Shown here piece after piece: positions 32,085-43,365 of a DNA stretch of 64,000 bases. The notes below the pieces were generated by a model. It was not told the DNA's origin and made no database searches. It saw only the letters and a program-made list of their open reading frames with translations. Location: the NCBI RefSeq assembly GCF_905220365.1, contig NC_061135.1:6601501-6665500 (forward strand), in the 5' to 3' direction. Origin of the DNA: Vanessa cardui (lineage: Eukaryota > Arthropoda > Insecta > Lepidoptera > Nymphalidae). Each line of letters starts with the position of its first letter. Position 1 is the first letter of the stretch. The position numbers and the translations under genes are program-made.

Positions 32085-33755
32085 TTATTCATCCGATGAA
32101 TCATAATCTTCGCTACTAACATCGCTGTCATCTTCATTTGTGTCACTTTCCTCACTTGTGATATCTGACTCTATAATAACATGAAAAAATTAAGTAAATT
32201 ATATAATAATGAATAATCAATCAATAAATAACAATAGTATAAATAGGTTACCTTGTATTTCAGAAGATAATTCTTCAAAAGATGGACTTTGGGGACCATC
32301 AAACCAATAGTATTCATATTTGCCATCAATTATTGTCCATCCAAAATTTTCCGGCAATTTTTCCGTGGGGTACCGCATATGTGCGTTACACCATACATTG
32401 CAGATAAATACAGTTCTTTTAATTTGTTGTAACAATTCTTCTTTTGTTGGTGGCAAACTGGAAGGATCATATCCTACGATTTTTTGTTTTAAAATTTTTT
32501 CATTCTGATTTTTTGATCTATATCCTTTTTCAAATAACTCGTACCGTCCTTTGTTGATATCATTTTTTATTTTTAATGAATACACTCTGCATACATACTC
32601 TTCAATAATTTGAAATACCTCATTCGATGTTGTTAATGCTGTATTTTCAATGTGTAGGAGTTGAATAAAAGCCTCTTGAAATTTTTTATTTTTCTTTAAA
32701 ATACTAAAAGGTCTCTTTTTTCCTTTACGAAAGAAAGCGGGATTATAATCATTTCCTGTAAAAATATGGCATATAGCGAGTGAACAAGATAATTGATCTC
32801 CAAGTTTTTCATACATTTCATTTATGTTTAAGTACATTTTTTTTTACTCGTGCTTAAATTAACTATTACTTGAATTTCATCTTTTAAATACTTAAAATTA
32901 GCCAGCATTATTATTGGTATATCAGAATCTGTACAATGTATCTGCACACGATAGTTAGAATTTAATTGACAAATGTGGTATACAATTTTGGTATCAGCTT
33001 CTTCATGATAACACGAGAGGTTATAGTCAATGACTCTTTTTATTTTATTTTCACTAGACACCTCATAAGTGTAACATTGATCATAGTTAAGTTTAACAGT
33101 TTTTCCTGTGATCAATATAATAAATTCGTCCCTTGTCCAATCTTCAATTAAAAATTCGACAAATTTTTCTTTAAAGTTGTTGCTCCTCAATAATTTGCAG
33201 AAATCTGCAGGACGATTAGAGTCTTTACGTATTACGTCATACTGTGTGTCCTCTTCACCTCTCAAATCATGTTCAAAATCTTTAATACTGGGTTTTTTGT
33301 ATTTGTCAAATATAATATGTACTTCTTTTCTGTTATATGTAAGTATTTTTAATATATGCATCGAGATTTTACCATATTTGTTTGGAAGGTTCTTCAATGT
33401 ATGTAATAAATAAAATCCATCTACTAAGTGAATGTCTGCTTTTGGAGGATTTAGTATTTCAGTTTGATATTCTAGTAATTCATTAATAACCACAGATTTG
33501 GGGGTCTTGCAAATTGTTCCATTTGTGTGACAAAGTGAAAATGGAATAGGAGCTAGAGGATAACTTAATGCTTTTTCTATATCAATTTTATTTTGATATC
33601 ATATCATCATCTCCATATTTATGTTGATGATGTTTTCGAGCAGATAAAAAAGTTTTACAGGAAAGCCAAATGTCTGCATTAAACTTCTTCACTTCTTCCC
33701 TTTTCTCTCGGAAAGTAGGATTTTCACAAAGCAAATTACACAAAAAACACTCCAT
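32085..33755 (-). CDS. Putative PIN/FEN-like nuclease of the long-TIR element
   Basis: I do not know a named function. Similar uncharacterised multi-copy proteins with HEEADT motifs occur in animal genomes, as far as I recall. The N-terminal part (ATG 33755) has a short Cys cluster (CFLCNLLC). After a one-base frame change near 33595 the frame reads ALSYPLAPIPFSLCH and GTICKTPKS. It continues with VDGFYLL (D25 of the Met at 33493), IIFDKYK (D63), HEEADT (163-168) and TDSDIPIIML (D189, D191). Then a nine-A run (32837-32845) shifts frame, and FTGNDYNPAFFRKGKK (D30 of the Met at 32837) follows. The spacing of acidic residues suggests a metal-dependent 5'-nuclease fold, which is inference. The reading ends through an 81-base intron into an acidic terminal exon (32170-32085). 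If both frame changes are real this copy is dead, or one may be bypassed. Confidence 0.7.
32171..32251 (-). other. Intron in the nuclease gene (81 bases)
   Basis: The minus strand reads CAAG/GTAACC at the donor and TTATAG/AG at the acceptor. Splicing joins the frame ending EIQ to an exon of 28 codons rich in Asp, Glu and Ser (SEESDTNEDDSD) that ends at the TAA at 32085-32087. Without splicing the protein would end within the intron after a hydrophobic LFILLLFID tail. Confidence 0.7.
32837..32845 (-). other. A9 run at a frame change
   Basis: Nine A residues (minus strand) join the frame ending SKKKCT to the frame starting MYLNINEMYE. A change of one A would fuse them. The cause could be indel decay, sequencing error, or slippage during transcription or translation. 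Confidence 0.7.
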
Positions 33756-33857
33756 AATTATTTTGCAGCACGTGAACTGAAAAATGCTTACTAACACGCT
33801 TATACTCGACACAAACGTGGGATACCTACTACGACGGAGTAAAAATGCTCTGCGCAC

Positions 33858-34095
33858 GCGTAACGGCGTGAATCAGCTGTTGTAGAAAAATACAGAAACC
33901 CAAGCGGCACAAAGTTTTCTTTGTTATTGTTTTGTTTAATTTCAGTTGGCGTTCAGTAATTTTTTAACTTATTGTTAAGTGAAATCTACCGAAAAGTCAA
34001 GATTTTTTTTTCTCACGCTTGAGAAATAAATTGATTTTTAATTTCATGACTTTCCAATATATATTCAATTGGAGCACCGCAATAGCGTACCACGC
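33858..34095. promoter_or_regulatory. Upstream region of the nuclease gene
   Basis: Lies between the gene start and the inner copy of the right repeat. It contains GC-richer sequence (GCACGCGTAACGGCGTGA, about 33853-33875) amid AT-rich DNA and would hold the promoter. I see no definite TATA box at a clear distance. Confidence 0.35.
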
Positions 34096-34513
34096 TATTT
34101 TTACATTTATGATCTGTACTACTACTTTCGACCGTAGGACCGGGATAACATACCACGGAATTTGTAGGACAATATGACCGTTACATTATATATATATATT
34201 AACTAATAAAAAAAAATCAGCTGGTTAGTAATAATTTTTGGTGATCTCGTTATCAATACATGTTGGAGGGGGAGGACTCTTTGATGATACCATAGATTTT
34301 GTAGGACAAATATTTTTTCAAATAATTCAGATAATTATCTTAAGATTTAATAAAAAACAATCCAGTTAGTAATTAATATTTGAGAATCATCAAATCGACA
34401 TATTTTATTATTGCTACCTCTGTTAGCTACCAATATCGAGAATTTTCGCACAGGAAATTGTTGGGCGTCTCATCAAAATGATGCTATTCACGAAGATTCA
34501 GCTTGATAGTAAT
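34096..34513 (-). repeat. Inner tandem copy of the right terminal repeat
   Basis: Repeats 34514-34935 in the same orientation, from TATTTTTACAT through GATCTGTACTACTACTTT and GACCGT to GCTTGATAGTAAT. It lacks only the outermost ~30 bases that define the element's true end. Confidence 0.9.
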
Positions 34514-34546
34514 TATTTTTACATCAATGATCTGTACTACTACTTT

Positions 34547-34967
34547 TGACCGTGGGACCGGGATAACATACCACGGAATTTGTAGGACAATATGACCGTG
34601 ACATTATATATATATTAACTAAGTAATAAAAAAAAAAATCAGCTGGTTAGTAATAATTTTTGGTGATCTCGTTATCAATACATGTTGGAGGGGGAGGACT
34701 CTTTGATGATACCATAGATTTTGTAGGACAAATATTTTTTCAAATAATTCAGATAATTATCTTAAGATTTAATAAAAAACAATCCAGTTAGTAATTAATA
34801 TTTGAGAATCATCAAATCGACATATTTTATTATTTCTACCTCTGTTAGCTACCAATATCGAGAATTTTCGCACAGGAAATTGTTGGGCGTCTTATCAAAA
34901 TGAAGCTTCTCACGGAAAATTAGCTTGATAGTAATCAAGTGACAAAATAGGCCCCGGATCCTGTACT
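34547..34967 (-). repeat. Right terminal inverted repeat of the nuclease element
   Basis: Outermost right copy, ending CCGGATCCTGTACT at 34967. It pairs with 31386-31805. Confidence 0.92.
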
Positions 34968-36180
34968 AATTGGTTTGTATCTCAAAATGTTTGGGTAAGA
35001 TTCACAATGTAGAGACATTGATTATGAGCATTAATTATATAAAGGTACGTCCACATTAGCGCACTATTGTCTGAGATAAATAAGAAAATTGATAATTAAT
35101 AATAAGTAATAACATAATAATCAGAGCATGTTTCTACTTAAGTTCCACAACAATCCAGGTCGGTATACTTTTTGTACATATAGTGTTATTATGTATGTAT
35201 TGTGAGATAATACGTTTTGAGATTAAATTTTTATTACGTTGATATGAATAAGACTTCCTTACAAACCAGTTATTTGTTTAAGCATTTAAGTATTAACTCG
35301 GCTTAGTCAATTCACGACGGTGTAGAGAATATCTGTGTTAACAAATTGGAATGCGGATTAAATCATCAAAGTCTCTGGATAAGACTAAAATTTGGTTACC
35401 CTATGGTTCGGTAATAAGTGTCCTCGAGGTCGCATTAAAATGTATCAGAGATATTTCATAATTAATTTGTAAAATATATTATTTATGATATAGATAAATA
35501 ATTGAATAACGGAAAGCCAGTAACGACTCTTCAAAACCTCCAGTGCTTTCCAGAATCACTTTACAATCAAAGCAAAGACGTAAATATTCGAATCACTTTA
35601 GATTACGACAAGATGGAAGTGGGCCAGCCTGAGTAGAAGCCTGCTCTTCTGTCATTAAGACGTCCTCTTAAAGATGTTGAGGACTCTTGATTCTTCACAG
35701 GACCGGATCTTCACGACTCGCTGCTTCCAATAAAAGTTCTTTTTCGTAATCATTATGTTTCATATATCAGCTTTTAATATAATAACAATTAATAACATAA
35801 CGAGATAGTATTACATAGATATAATTTTTCTTGCTTAGATTTCATAAGACACTAACCTTTTAATAAATAAAGACCGGGCGCCGCGTTTATCTCTGTCTGA
35901 AGTACCGAACGGATTTTCATACAGATTTCGCCACTTGATTGATTAATGACAAAGATTTGTGTTTGTAATTCATTAAAGTTTGGGTAAAGTGGCTGAAATA
36001 ATAACATTGTTGAAAATTTCGGAAAAATGTTGTTTCTTCTGTGCCACGTAATCTAACAGAGTTACAAGAGATATGTATTATTATATAACCGTTTTATTTA
36101 GAGTTATTATTGTATAACAAACAATATTTATTGAGTTGTGTATAAAATTCAACAGTTCATTCTTTGGGAAAGGCACAGTG
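34968..36180. other. AT-rich stretch, nothing recognised
   Basis: About 35600-35740 is somewhat richer in GC (CAAGATGGAAGTGGGCCAGC and following) but has no long open frame or known signature. Confidence 0.45.
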
Positions 36181-36250
36181 ACAATCAAATCAAATCAAAA
36201 TAAACTTTATTTAAGTAGGCTTTTAGAAGCACTTTTGAATCGTCATAATA
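36181..36250 (-). repeat. LINE 3' tail, minus strand
   Basis: AATCAAATCAAATCAAAATA, then CTTTATTTAAGTAGGC and AAGCACTTTTGAATCG. It has the same tail and 3'-UTR start as the copy at 45973. Confidence 0.75.
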
Positions 36251-37755
36251 ATATAGGATATATGTTCTATTAGAAGTGACTCTTGAGCACGTATACGTGC
36301 ATTTTAACAAAAAAATAAAAAATATACATATAGAACAGCATAATAGTAATGCAATTTAGGGCTATATGTTTTTATAATTCATATCAGCTCTGTGGTAAAG
36401 GAAGTCAGCATGAGATATATGAAATTCTCTCACAAGTGTTGATCAGTGTCACCAAGGTTTATTTCAACAAAATGATAGAATAAGCTAGCAAATTCTTTAA
36501 ATTTACTCATTATAGACTGTTCGTTATACGACTTATAGAAATTACTATAGCGGCTAGTGAAGAAAATTTTTCCATTTATGAAATACAAATTATATGCTAT
36601 GAAATGTAAAGTACACATGAATTGTTCAATGAAATAGTCATATTAATATGATTATAACGTGAACTATGTGGCGGGAACGTCGCCAATGCGGTGCACATCT
36701 ATTTTATTATTCCTATTCGCAAATTTTCGCCTTCATGACAATACGGGCCAGCTGGCTTCGGTAACCCCGATCTGGGTTATAAGATTTACTTTATAGAAAT
36801 GTAGGATATTGTTACGATTTGTATTACGACTTAATGAAATGGTTAATGCTATTAGAAAGTTATGACCGCAAGTGACATTAAATTTTATGTTTCTCTAAGA
36901 GATATAAATGTTCGTACGATGTAGTATGGCGATAAAAGCGGTACGATGGATTTTATTTATATCTTTCTATGACCATAATTTAAATCTAATTATAGTATTT
37001 TAAAATACTCCTTAACGTATGTTATTTAATTAGCTTAGCTAGGATAGGCAGTACATGATCTGTGCTTGATGACTGTGTTATTATACATTGAAAATTTTGT
37101 CATAGTTCAACCATGTAATTGTTTATAAAGATGATTTTTATGAGGAATAAAAATATTAAAACTGATACATCTAATTTATTACAAAATATGTGAAATAATA
37201 TAAATATAACTGATTGTCGCTGCATAGAGGCGTTTTCGGTGTTATTTGTACGGTGTTAGGCATAAAAATGTCTAGAGAGTACATAGTTCTTTTTTTTTTA
37301 ATTTTATCGAATTCGGCTTATAGGTTTGGCTGTTAAATAACAAGAAACCGATACACAAAGTTAATGGAGCCATTGTGATATTTTATAAATAGATGATTTT
37401 TAAGTATTTTCATTCGTTAAAGAATTTAATAGTAGACAAATCTAGTTTAGTAAAAAAGATAATAAAAGCGGAACGTTATTTTTTCCAACAGTGTAACATC
37501 TGGAAAGCGAGGCGAATGTGGCCAGAAACCTAACCATGAACCAGCGGGAAAAAGTAAAAATATTTTAAATAAAAAAAAAATGTTTGGTTAAGTCCCTAGT
37601 TGTTCTTATTTGAAAACAAAATAAATCTGTGAAATGAAATCATTTTTTATTTACGAATTTAATTTCGATAACGTAAATACTGAACAAAATAATTTGAATA
37701 TTGTGATCGCACTCTGGTACAGATTAGATATAATTTAGATAGAATTCCATCAGAC
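36251..37755. other. AT-rich stretch, nothing recognised
   Basis: The minus open frame 36430-36618 shows no signature. No other feature found. Confidence 0.5.
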
Positions 37756-37995
37756 TCAGTCGCTGAGCTAAGAGCTAGTGGTTAAGATGCGTTAATTTTA
37801 TCCAATGATTCGTGTATGAACCCAAATTGCCTTTACAGATCACTGAATTGTTATTAGTTTGTGTTTATAATTTAATTTATCTAGTGCCCAAAAAAACTTG
37901 CGTATGATAACCAAAATAAGTATCATCTCCTTGGTGTAAAGTGATGGCAGAAACTGGAAATCTCTCTAAAAGCGAAAGGAGGCCCCAAATTAATG
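37756..37995 (+). repeat. Decayed SINE family A
   Basis: GAGCTAAGAGCTAGTGGTTA, AATGATTCGTGTATGAACCC and AAGCGAAAGGAGGCCCC follow the order of the family, with extensive divergence. Confidence 0.55.
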
Positions 37996-38004
37996 TAACA
38001 GTCG

Positions 38005-38050
38005 CGTAACCACTTACCTTCAGGTGGCCCATTAGCCACCTATTTTATAA
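38005..38050 (-). repeat. 5' end fragment of the Lepidoptera repeat, minus strand
   Basis: CCACTTACCTTCAGGTGGCC and CATTAGCCACCTA are the reverse complement of the GGCCACCTGATGGTAAGTGG start of the repeat. Confidence 0.6.
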
Positions 38051-38694
38051 AACTAAATTAATCAACAATATAGTAATTCTACTGAGTTCGAACTGTTCGA
38101 TAAATCGATCGATTTCTGATTAAGGTAAGTTTTTAATCACAAGGTATTGTGGGTTATTCACTTAACAAAGAAAAAACAATTAAAAAAAAAGAAAATTATC
38201 GCGACTTATGTTTGTCTATTTTCGCTGTTTTATATCTAATTTTCTCTCCACTTACATAAATATGAAGACGAAAAGCATATCTGTTAAATTAAAAGGCAAA
38301 TAAATAGAATTAACTTCGATAAATGCTATGAAAATATTTAAATATCAAAGGGAATGAGATGAATGGATGAAATAGCTAAAGCATCAATTAAGGACATAAT
38401 ATTAACTTTCAATATATAATTATTTATATTAAGTTACAACAATATATTTATACTAACACTAGTTTAACGTTCCGACTTTATACGGGTATATTTTATTCAA
38501 AGTTACGAGTCTCGCTTCTGCCTGTTAAAGTTGAAATTTCGCGAAGTTGTAAATCGCAAAAGGAGTAACTATGATAAGTCAATCGGCGATGAAGTTTTTG
38601 AGATTTTGTGATGACTCAGTTAGTGGTATTTTGTAAAGTATATACTACAAAGGTAGATAGTTTGTACATTCAAATACGCAAGTAAATCTCTGGG
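38051..38694. other. AT-rich stretch, nothing recognised
   Basis: No gene or repeat signature was recognised. Confidence 0.5.
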
Positions 38695-39005
38695 ATTAGG
38701 AGTCATCGGTCCAGTACAGTACAGTAACAGCCTGTAAATTTCCCACTGCTGGGCTATGGCCTCCTCTTCCACTAAGGAGAAGGAACATATTCCACCACGC
38801 TGTTCCAATGCGGATTGTTGGAATGCACATGTGGCAGAATTTCGATGAAATTAGACACATGTAGGTTCCGTCACGATGTTTTCCTTTACCGCCGAGCAGG
38901 AGATGAATTATAAATACAGTTAAGCACATATATATAGTGTTGCTTGTCTGGGCTTTAACCCGCAATCGTTGGTTAAGATGCACGCGTTCTAAGCGCTGGG
39001 CAGAC
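38695..39005 (-). repeat. SINE family A, minus strand
   Basis: CCTGTAAATTTCCCACTGCT, GGCCTCCTCTTCC, CATATTCCACCACGCTGTTC, CACATGTGGCAGAATTTC and AACCCGCAATCGTTGGTTAA give the reversed order of the family. The A-box end is GCGCTGGGCAGAC, mutated. Confidence 0.85.
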
Positions 39006-40724
39006 ACAATTGATTTTAATTATTTGAATGAAACGAGGTGTTACCTTGACAATTTTTATACTCTCAGGGAAGCATAACAGCGACGATAATAATGAACCAA
39101 TACGGTAAACTTTAGGCAAATACGGTGTTTATATACGGTTACTATTTAACTATAAAGCGCACAAATCGTACCATATGTTACATTATTTTATATTTATTAT
39201 AATAGATTAGTAAGCGTTTCCTTGACAATTGCATAAACATATAATTCTAACTTGTTAGCATATATAAAATTTAATATATATATATTAATCAACATATAAA
39301 TAAACTACAAAATCGACCTTTAAACGTATATTAAAATCAAAGTTCTATATCATAGATTCGTTTTTCCATGAAACAAGAAGACAATAAGCAAACAAAATTA
39401 TCTCTTTATAATATCAGTATAACATTGAACATTAATAAAAATCTATTTTCCGATTGAAAGAATATTTTATATTCAGGACAATCGTTACCGTTTTATTACA
39501 GAAATATTTCATCAAACAATCAATATTGAATCGTATCCGAAGAATCACTCGAGAAATTTAATAAAAGTAACATTCGAATTGATATTAAAAATTTGGAGCA
39601 ATGAATCTTTATCCATGAAATTGTGAAATTAAATCTCTTGTTATTTTTTTTTATCGATTGTGATGTAATAACGTGTTCCGCATATTAACCTTTAACCCGG
39701 TAGTAAGGTTTTATGAAAACTCATTTGAGTGGAACCTTGTTGTTCACCAATAATTCAACCGAAAAACAACATTACGTAGTATTGTTGTGTTCCGGGTTTA
39801 AGGCCGCGTGAGTCAATAAAATTGTAGGCATAAGGGACTTCTTAGTTTGCAGTCATGGATGAATTTTTTTTATTGTTCCGATATCTGTGGGTATGGGTCC
39901 ATTGATATTGGTATATTAATTATTTATTAATGTTAATTTTATATTTATTGTATTCCTCTATACTGCTTTGAATAGTGTGGAGTGGAAAAATTAAGATTAT
40001 TTTTAAATAAGTTAGCTTTAGGTTGTTTCAATTGTTATTTTTTTTAATTATTTTTCCTTCTGATTGCTAAAATATATATATGATTGCAGGTATATGGGAT
40101 ACTAAAATCTTAGATATATTTAATGTACCTATATATATTGCTAAAATGTGAAAGCTATCACTACTCGTCTACTCTTTAGTATGTAAAAGCAGATTAGCCA
40201 AATATTATTTAACTATTACTTTTAAAGAAAAATAATGATATTACAAGCATTTTATTATATTTTATTTCGCTAATCGCTGAATAGTTTAGATTTTTTATGT
40301 CACCTGTCATAATTATTAAGTTATCATTTTCCACTAAGAATCTCCACGGGTTGGAGACGAATTCTGATTTCGTTCTACACTACAACTGATAAATCTTAGC
40401 CATAGTCTCAGCATTATTCCATGTAACTTCTTAAATCTGCAAAGTTAAAATTCAATTTTATTTGCAAAGTTCCAATAACAGCATCGTCGATGTTCAAAAC
40501 GCCCTGTTTTTGCTAATTCATAATGAATATTCAAGCTCAATAGCTTGAATATTGCGTATAATAACAATAATATCGCGTCAATTTAAAATCAAATATTGTT
40601 CATCTGACTTTTTCCTTTTGTGGTTGAACTAGGCTATAAAGGTAACGTAACTTCAAATACAAACTAACTATAAGAGAAAAAAGATTTTAATAATGACAGG
40701 ATATTTTAAACAATTGAATAAGTA
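39006..40724. other. AT-rich stretch with one fold-back
   Basis: No gene. It includes the short fold-back at 40526-40553. Confidence 0.5.
40526..40553. repeat. Perfect fold-back, 12-base arms, 4-base spacer
   Basis: AATATTCAAGCT, CAAT, AGCTTGAATATT. Confidence 0.8.
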
Positions 40725-41050
40725 AATTCCTCGTATGTCCAGTGGTAAATGCTCCGGATCACAAAGTTCTGGGTTTAAATAGAGCCAACCATTCAGGTCA
40801 AACCGACAAAAAATGCTAGAAATGTATACTCTCGTATCTCGAAAAGTACGTGAAGGTATCCTGTGCCTAAACTCTGTCTGTGACTCTATATATGAGAGTG
40901 AAGAAACTGTGACCTACACATGTGTGTAGTGTGTAAAGCACACTTATGTGTGCGTACGTGCTTATGCACTACAGTATCCTGCGTAGTTGGCTGGTCTCCT
41001 TAGAGATTATTCGCCGTTATCGAAATCTGTCAAGACAACGTTATCATGAC
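40725..41050 (+). repeat. Decayed tRNA-derived repeat (family C)
   Basis: TCCAGTGGTAAATGCTCCGG resembles a tRNA A-box region and TCTGGGTTTAAATAGAGCC a B-box region. It continues with ACACATGTGTGTAGTGTG, GTGCTTATGCACTACAGTAT and GGTCTCCTTAGAGATTATTC, words I associate with a common butterfly repeat. Family assignment is from memory. Confidence 0.5.
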
Positions 41051-43272
41051 TAACAGCAAAGGGAGTAAACAGTGTTGTTTATTTAAATTTAGAAATGGTA
41101 CTTTAAGTTTATTTGTTGATGGCTAAAATTGTTTATAGTCAACGCGATAGTTGCTAGGTTTTCATTGATTATAAGTTTAAACGTCCTATTGTCTTATTAA
41201 AATCGACTCCAACGAGTTGGCACGGATGTTACATTTATAAAAAAAGTGCTTTAATATTTATTTTATAAACTTGAGAATCGTCGCGTCCATTAGCTCGAAT
41301 AAGCTTTTATAAGGAAGTCAAATTACATTATTATCAACTCATCAAAGAAGACTCAACAGAATTATTTAACGTGACGCCTGACAGATAAGAAACATCGAAA
41401 ATGAAGGCTATTTAAATATTTTATAACTAAAAAAATTAATATATAGAGTCAAACAAAAATCATATATATGAGTTTGTATATATGTTCTATACACTTATAA
41501 GGAGACCACGAGCAATTTATTATATGTATAGTTTATGCAACGCACATAAATAAGAGAATGGAGAATGGAGAGGAGAAGGGGGTGTAAAAGAAGAAGAAGA
41601 GAGAGTTATGCCGATTGCTATGGTTTTAGTGGTGGTTCTTTTATTTCGTTCTTTTTTTATATTTAAGTGTTGCGATTTTTGCTAAAGATAAAGTATGGGG
41701 ACAACATAAAAGAAACGCTTAGTTATTTCTTAACGTTCTGAAAGTGCCAGGCTTTATTGTACTTTCGTAACGCTTCTCCGGTGGACTCAGAAAGTTTGTA
41801 TCACCGCACTTTTCTCTCCAAAACTTCTGTTACAGCCTTGCGGTACCCTTTAATCGAATTTAAAGAGAACTTCTTTGCTGAAACTTGTAAGACAAAACTT
41901 GAAAATCTTTTACGTCTATTGAGTTTCAACGTACTAGTGACTTGATATAAAATAAAATAATACTTAGAGTTTAAAATATATTTCTATCATATTTCATTGA
42001 AATTTGTTACGACATATTTTTATTATAAGATTTTTTTGTTAATTTAAGCTATTTTATCTTCTCTGGAGATCATCTTCATCATCTTCAGAGGATGAACACT
42101 GTTAAACCTTTAATAATATTTTATTAAAAAAAAAAATTAACCGAAACCAATAGTGTTAATACTTTTTTCATTAAAACCTTTGAGCTTTGTTTCGTTTCGT
42201 CGTCAACTTTTGATGAACTTTATAATTATATTCAACTCTATACATGTGAAAAAATCTATTTAATATTGTACTGTAGTTGATGTATTTATATTACATTTGA
42301 ACATGAATTATAAAATACCACGAGTCATACCATAAATATAAAAAGCAATACGTATAAATAATCTGAATACTTTATGTTGTAAAACGTAATTTGATATTTT
42401 CTACAAAATAAATGTTTTATTTTTATCGAACTATTCAGTTGTGTCGAGTTCAAGACTACGTTTATAGTATAATAATAATTACTTTCATTCTAGTTAAAGC
42501 AACATATTCTTGTAACAAAAATGGTTTGATTTTTTTTTAGTTTATATAAATATTTACTGTTCCTATATTTCAAAATGTAAATTTATGTTTTTTTAGATAC
42601 AAAATCCACTTTACCGGAAAACTGGCCATGTGAATGGAATGACGGAAAAATTGAATTCGCGTTCAATTTTTTTTTATTAAGTACGTATGTATCGTTTGAT
42701 TTAAGTAAAGAGGTTGTAATAATTTTTCTTCTTATACCTTTTTTAAAGAAACGATCTTGAGTTACAGTAAGCTAATATTTTGTAGTACTCATACTTCTAG
42801 GGCTTCATTTTCTAGTAACAGATGAAGTGGTCGTTTTACGCCTACCATTACCGAGATAGGTTTTTGTAATCTTCATCTTACAGAACAAAGGCAGAGAGTT
42901 ATTACCGTTTTTCGTAATAGACTCTTTGATATTATTTTCAAAATCGTTTCGAAATATAACAGAGTTACTATTTTTTGGGAAAAGATTTGAATGATTGACT
43001 TAATCGTAATAAATTTTAATGCATATAAAATTTACACTCACCATTATTATAGTCACATTCATTGGTTTTCAATTTATAACAATATATTTAATTTTTAATA
43101 CCAGTGAAGACAGTCTGGCTAAGTACTTACTTTAAATCCTATAACAAAATAGCGACGCTTTGTATAGCTATATTCTACTTTGAAGTTGGGTGAGCAAGTT
43201 TAATTATTACAGGCTCGAAATATAAGCCCTAACTGCCACAAAGACCTATTAACGGTACAAATTATTGATAGC
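41051..43272. other. AT-rich stretch, nothing recognised
   Basis: Includes a short purine-rich GAAGAAGAAGAGAGAG run near 41595. The open frame 41757-41945 has no signature. Confidence 0.5.
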
Positions 43273-43365
43273 TACTTAGAACTGAGCCGAGGTGGTTAAG
43301 AGGCTAGAACACGTTAATATTAAACAGAGATTTTGGGTTCAAAACAATGCAAGCCCTACTGGATT
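43273..43365 (+). repeat. SINE family A, 5' part
   Basis: CCGAGGTGGTTAAGAGGCTA, AACACGTTAATATTAAACAG, and the TTTTGGGTTCAAAACAATGC B-box region. The body downstream is lost. Confidence 0.6.

Larger units (their letters stand above)
31386..34967 (-). mobile_element. 3.6 kb long-TIR element carrying a nuclease-like gene
   Basis: Left (31386-31805) and right (34547-34967) ends are inverted repeats of ~420 bases with only a few mismatches, starting AGTACAGGATCCGGGGCC. The right repeat is tandemly duplicated inwards (34096-34513). Between them is one spliced minus-strand gene for a protein with PIN/FEN-like acidic motifs and no recognisable transposase, reverse transcriptase or recombinase. The flanks (AATTT on the left, AATTG on the right) allow a short target duplication (ATT or TA), but I cannot fix it. 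The near-identical repeats point to recent origin. I cannot assign the element to a named superfamily. Confidence 0.85.
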
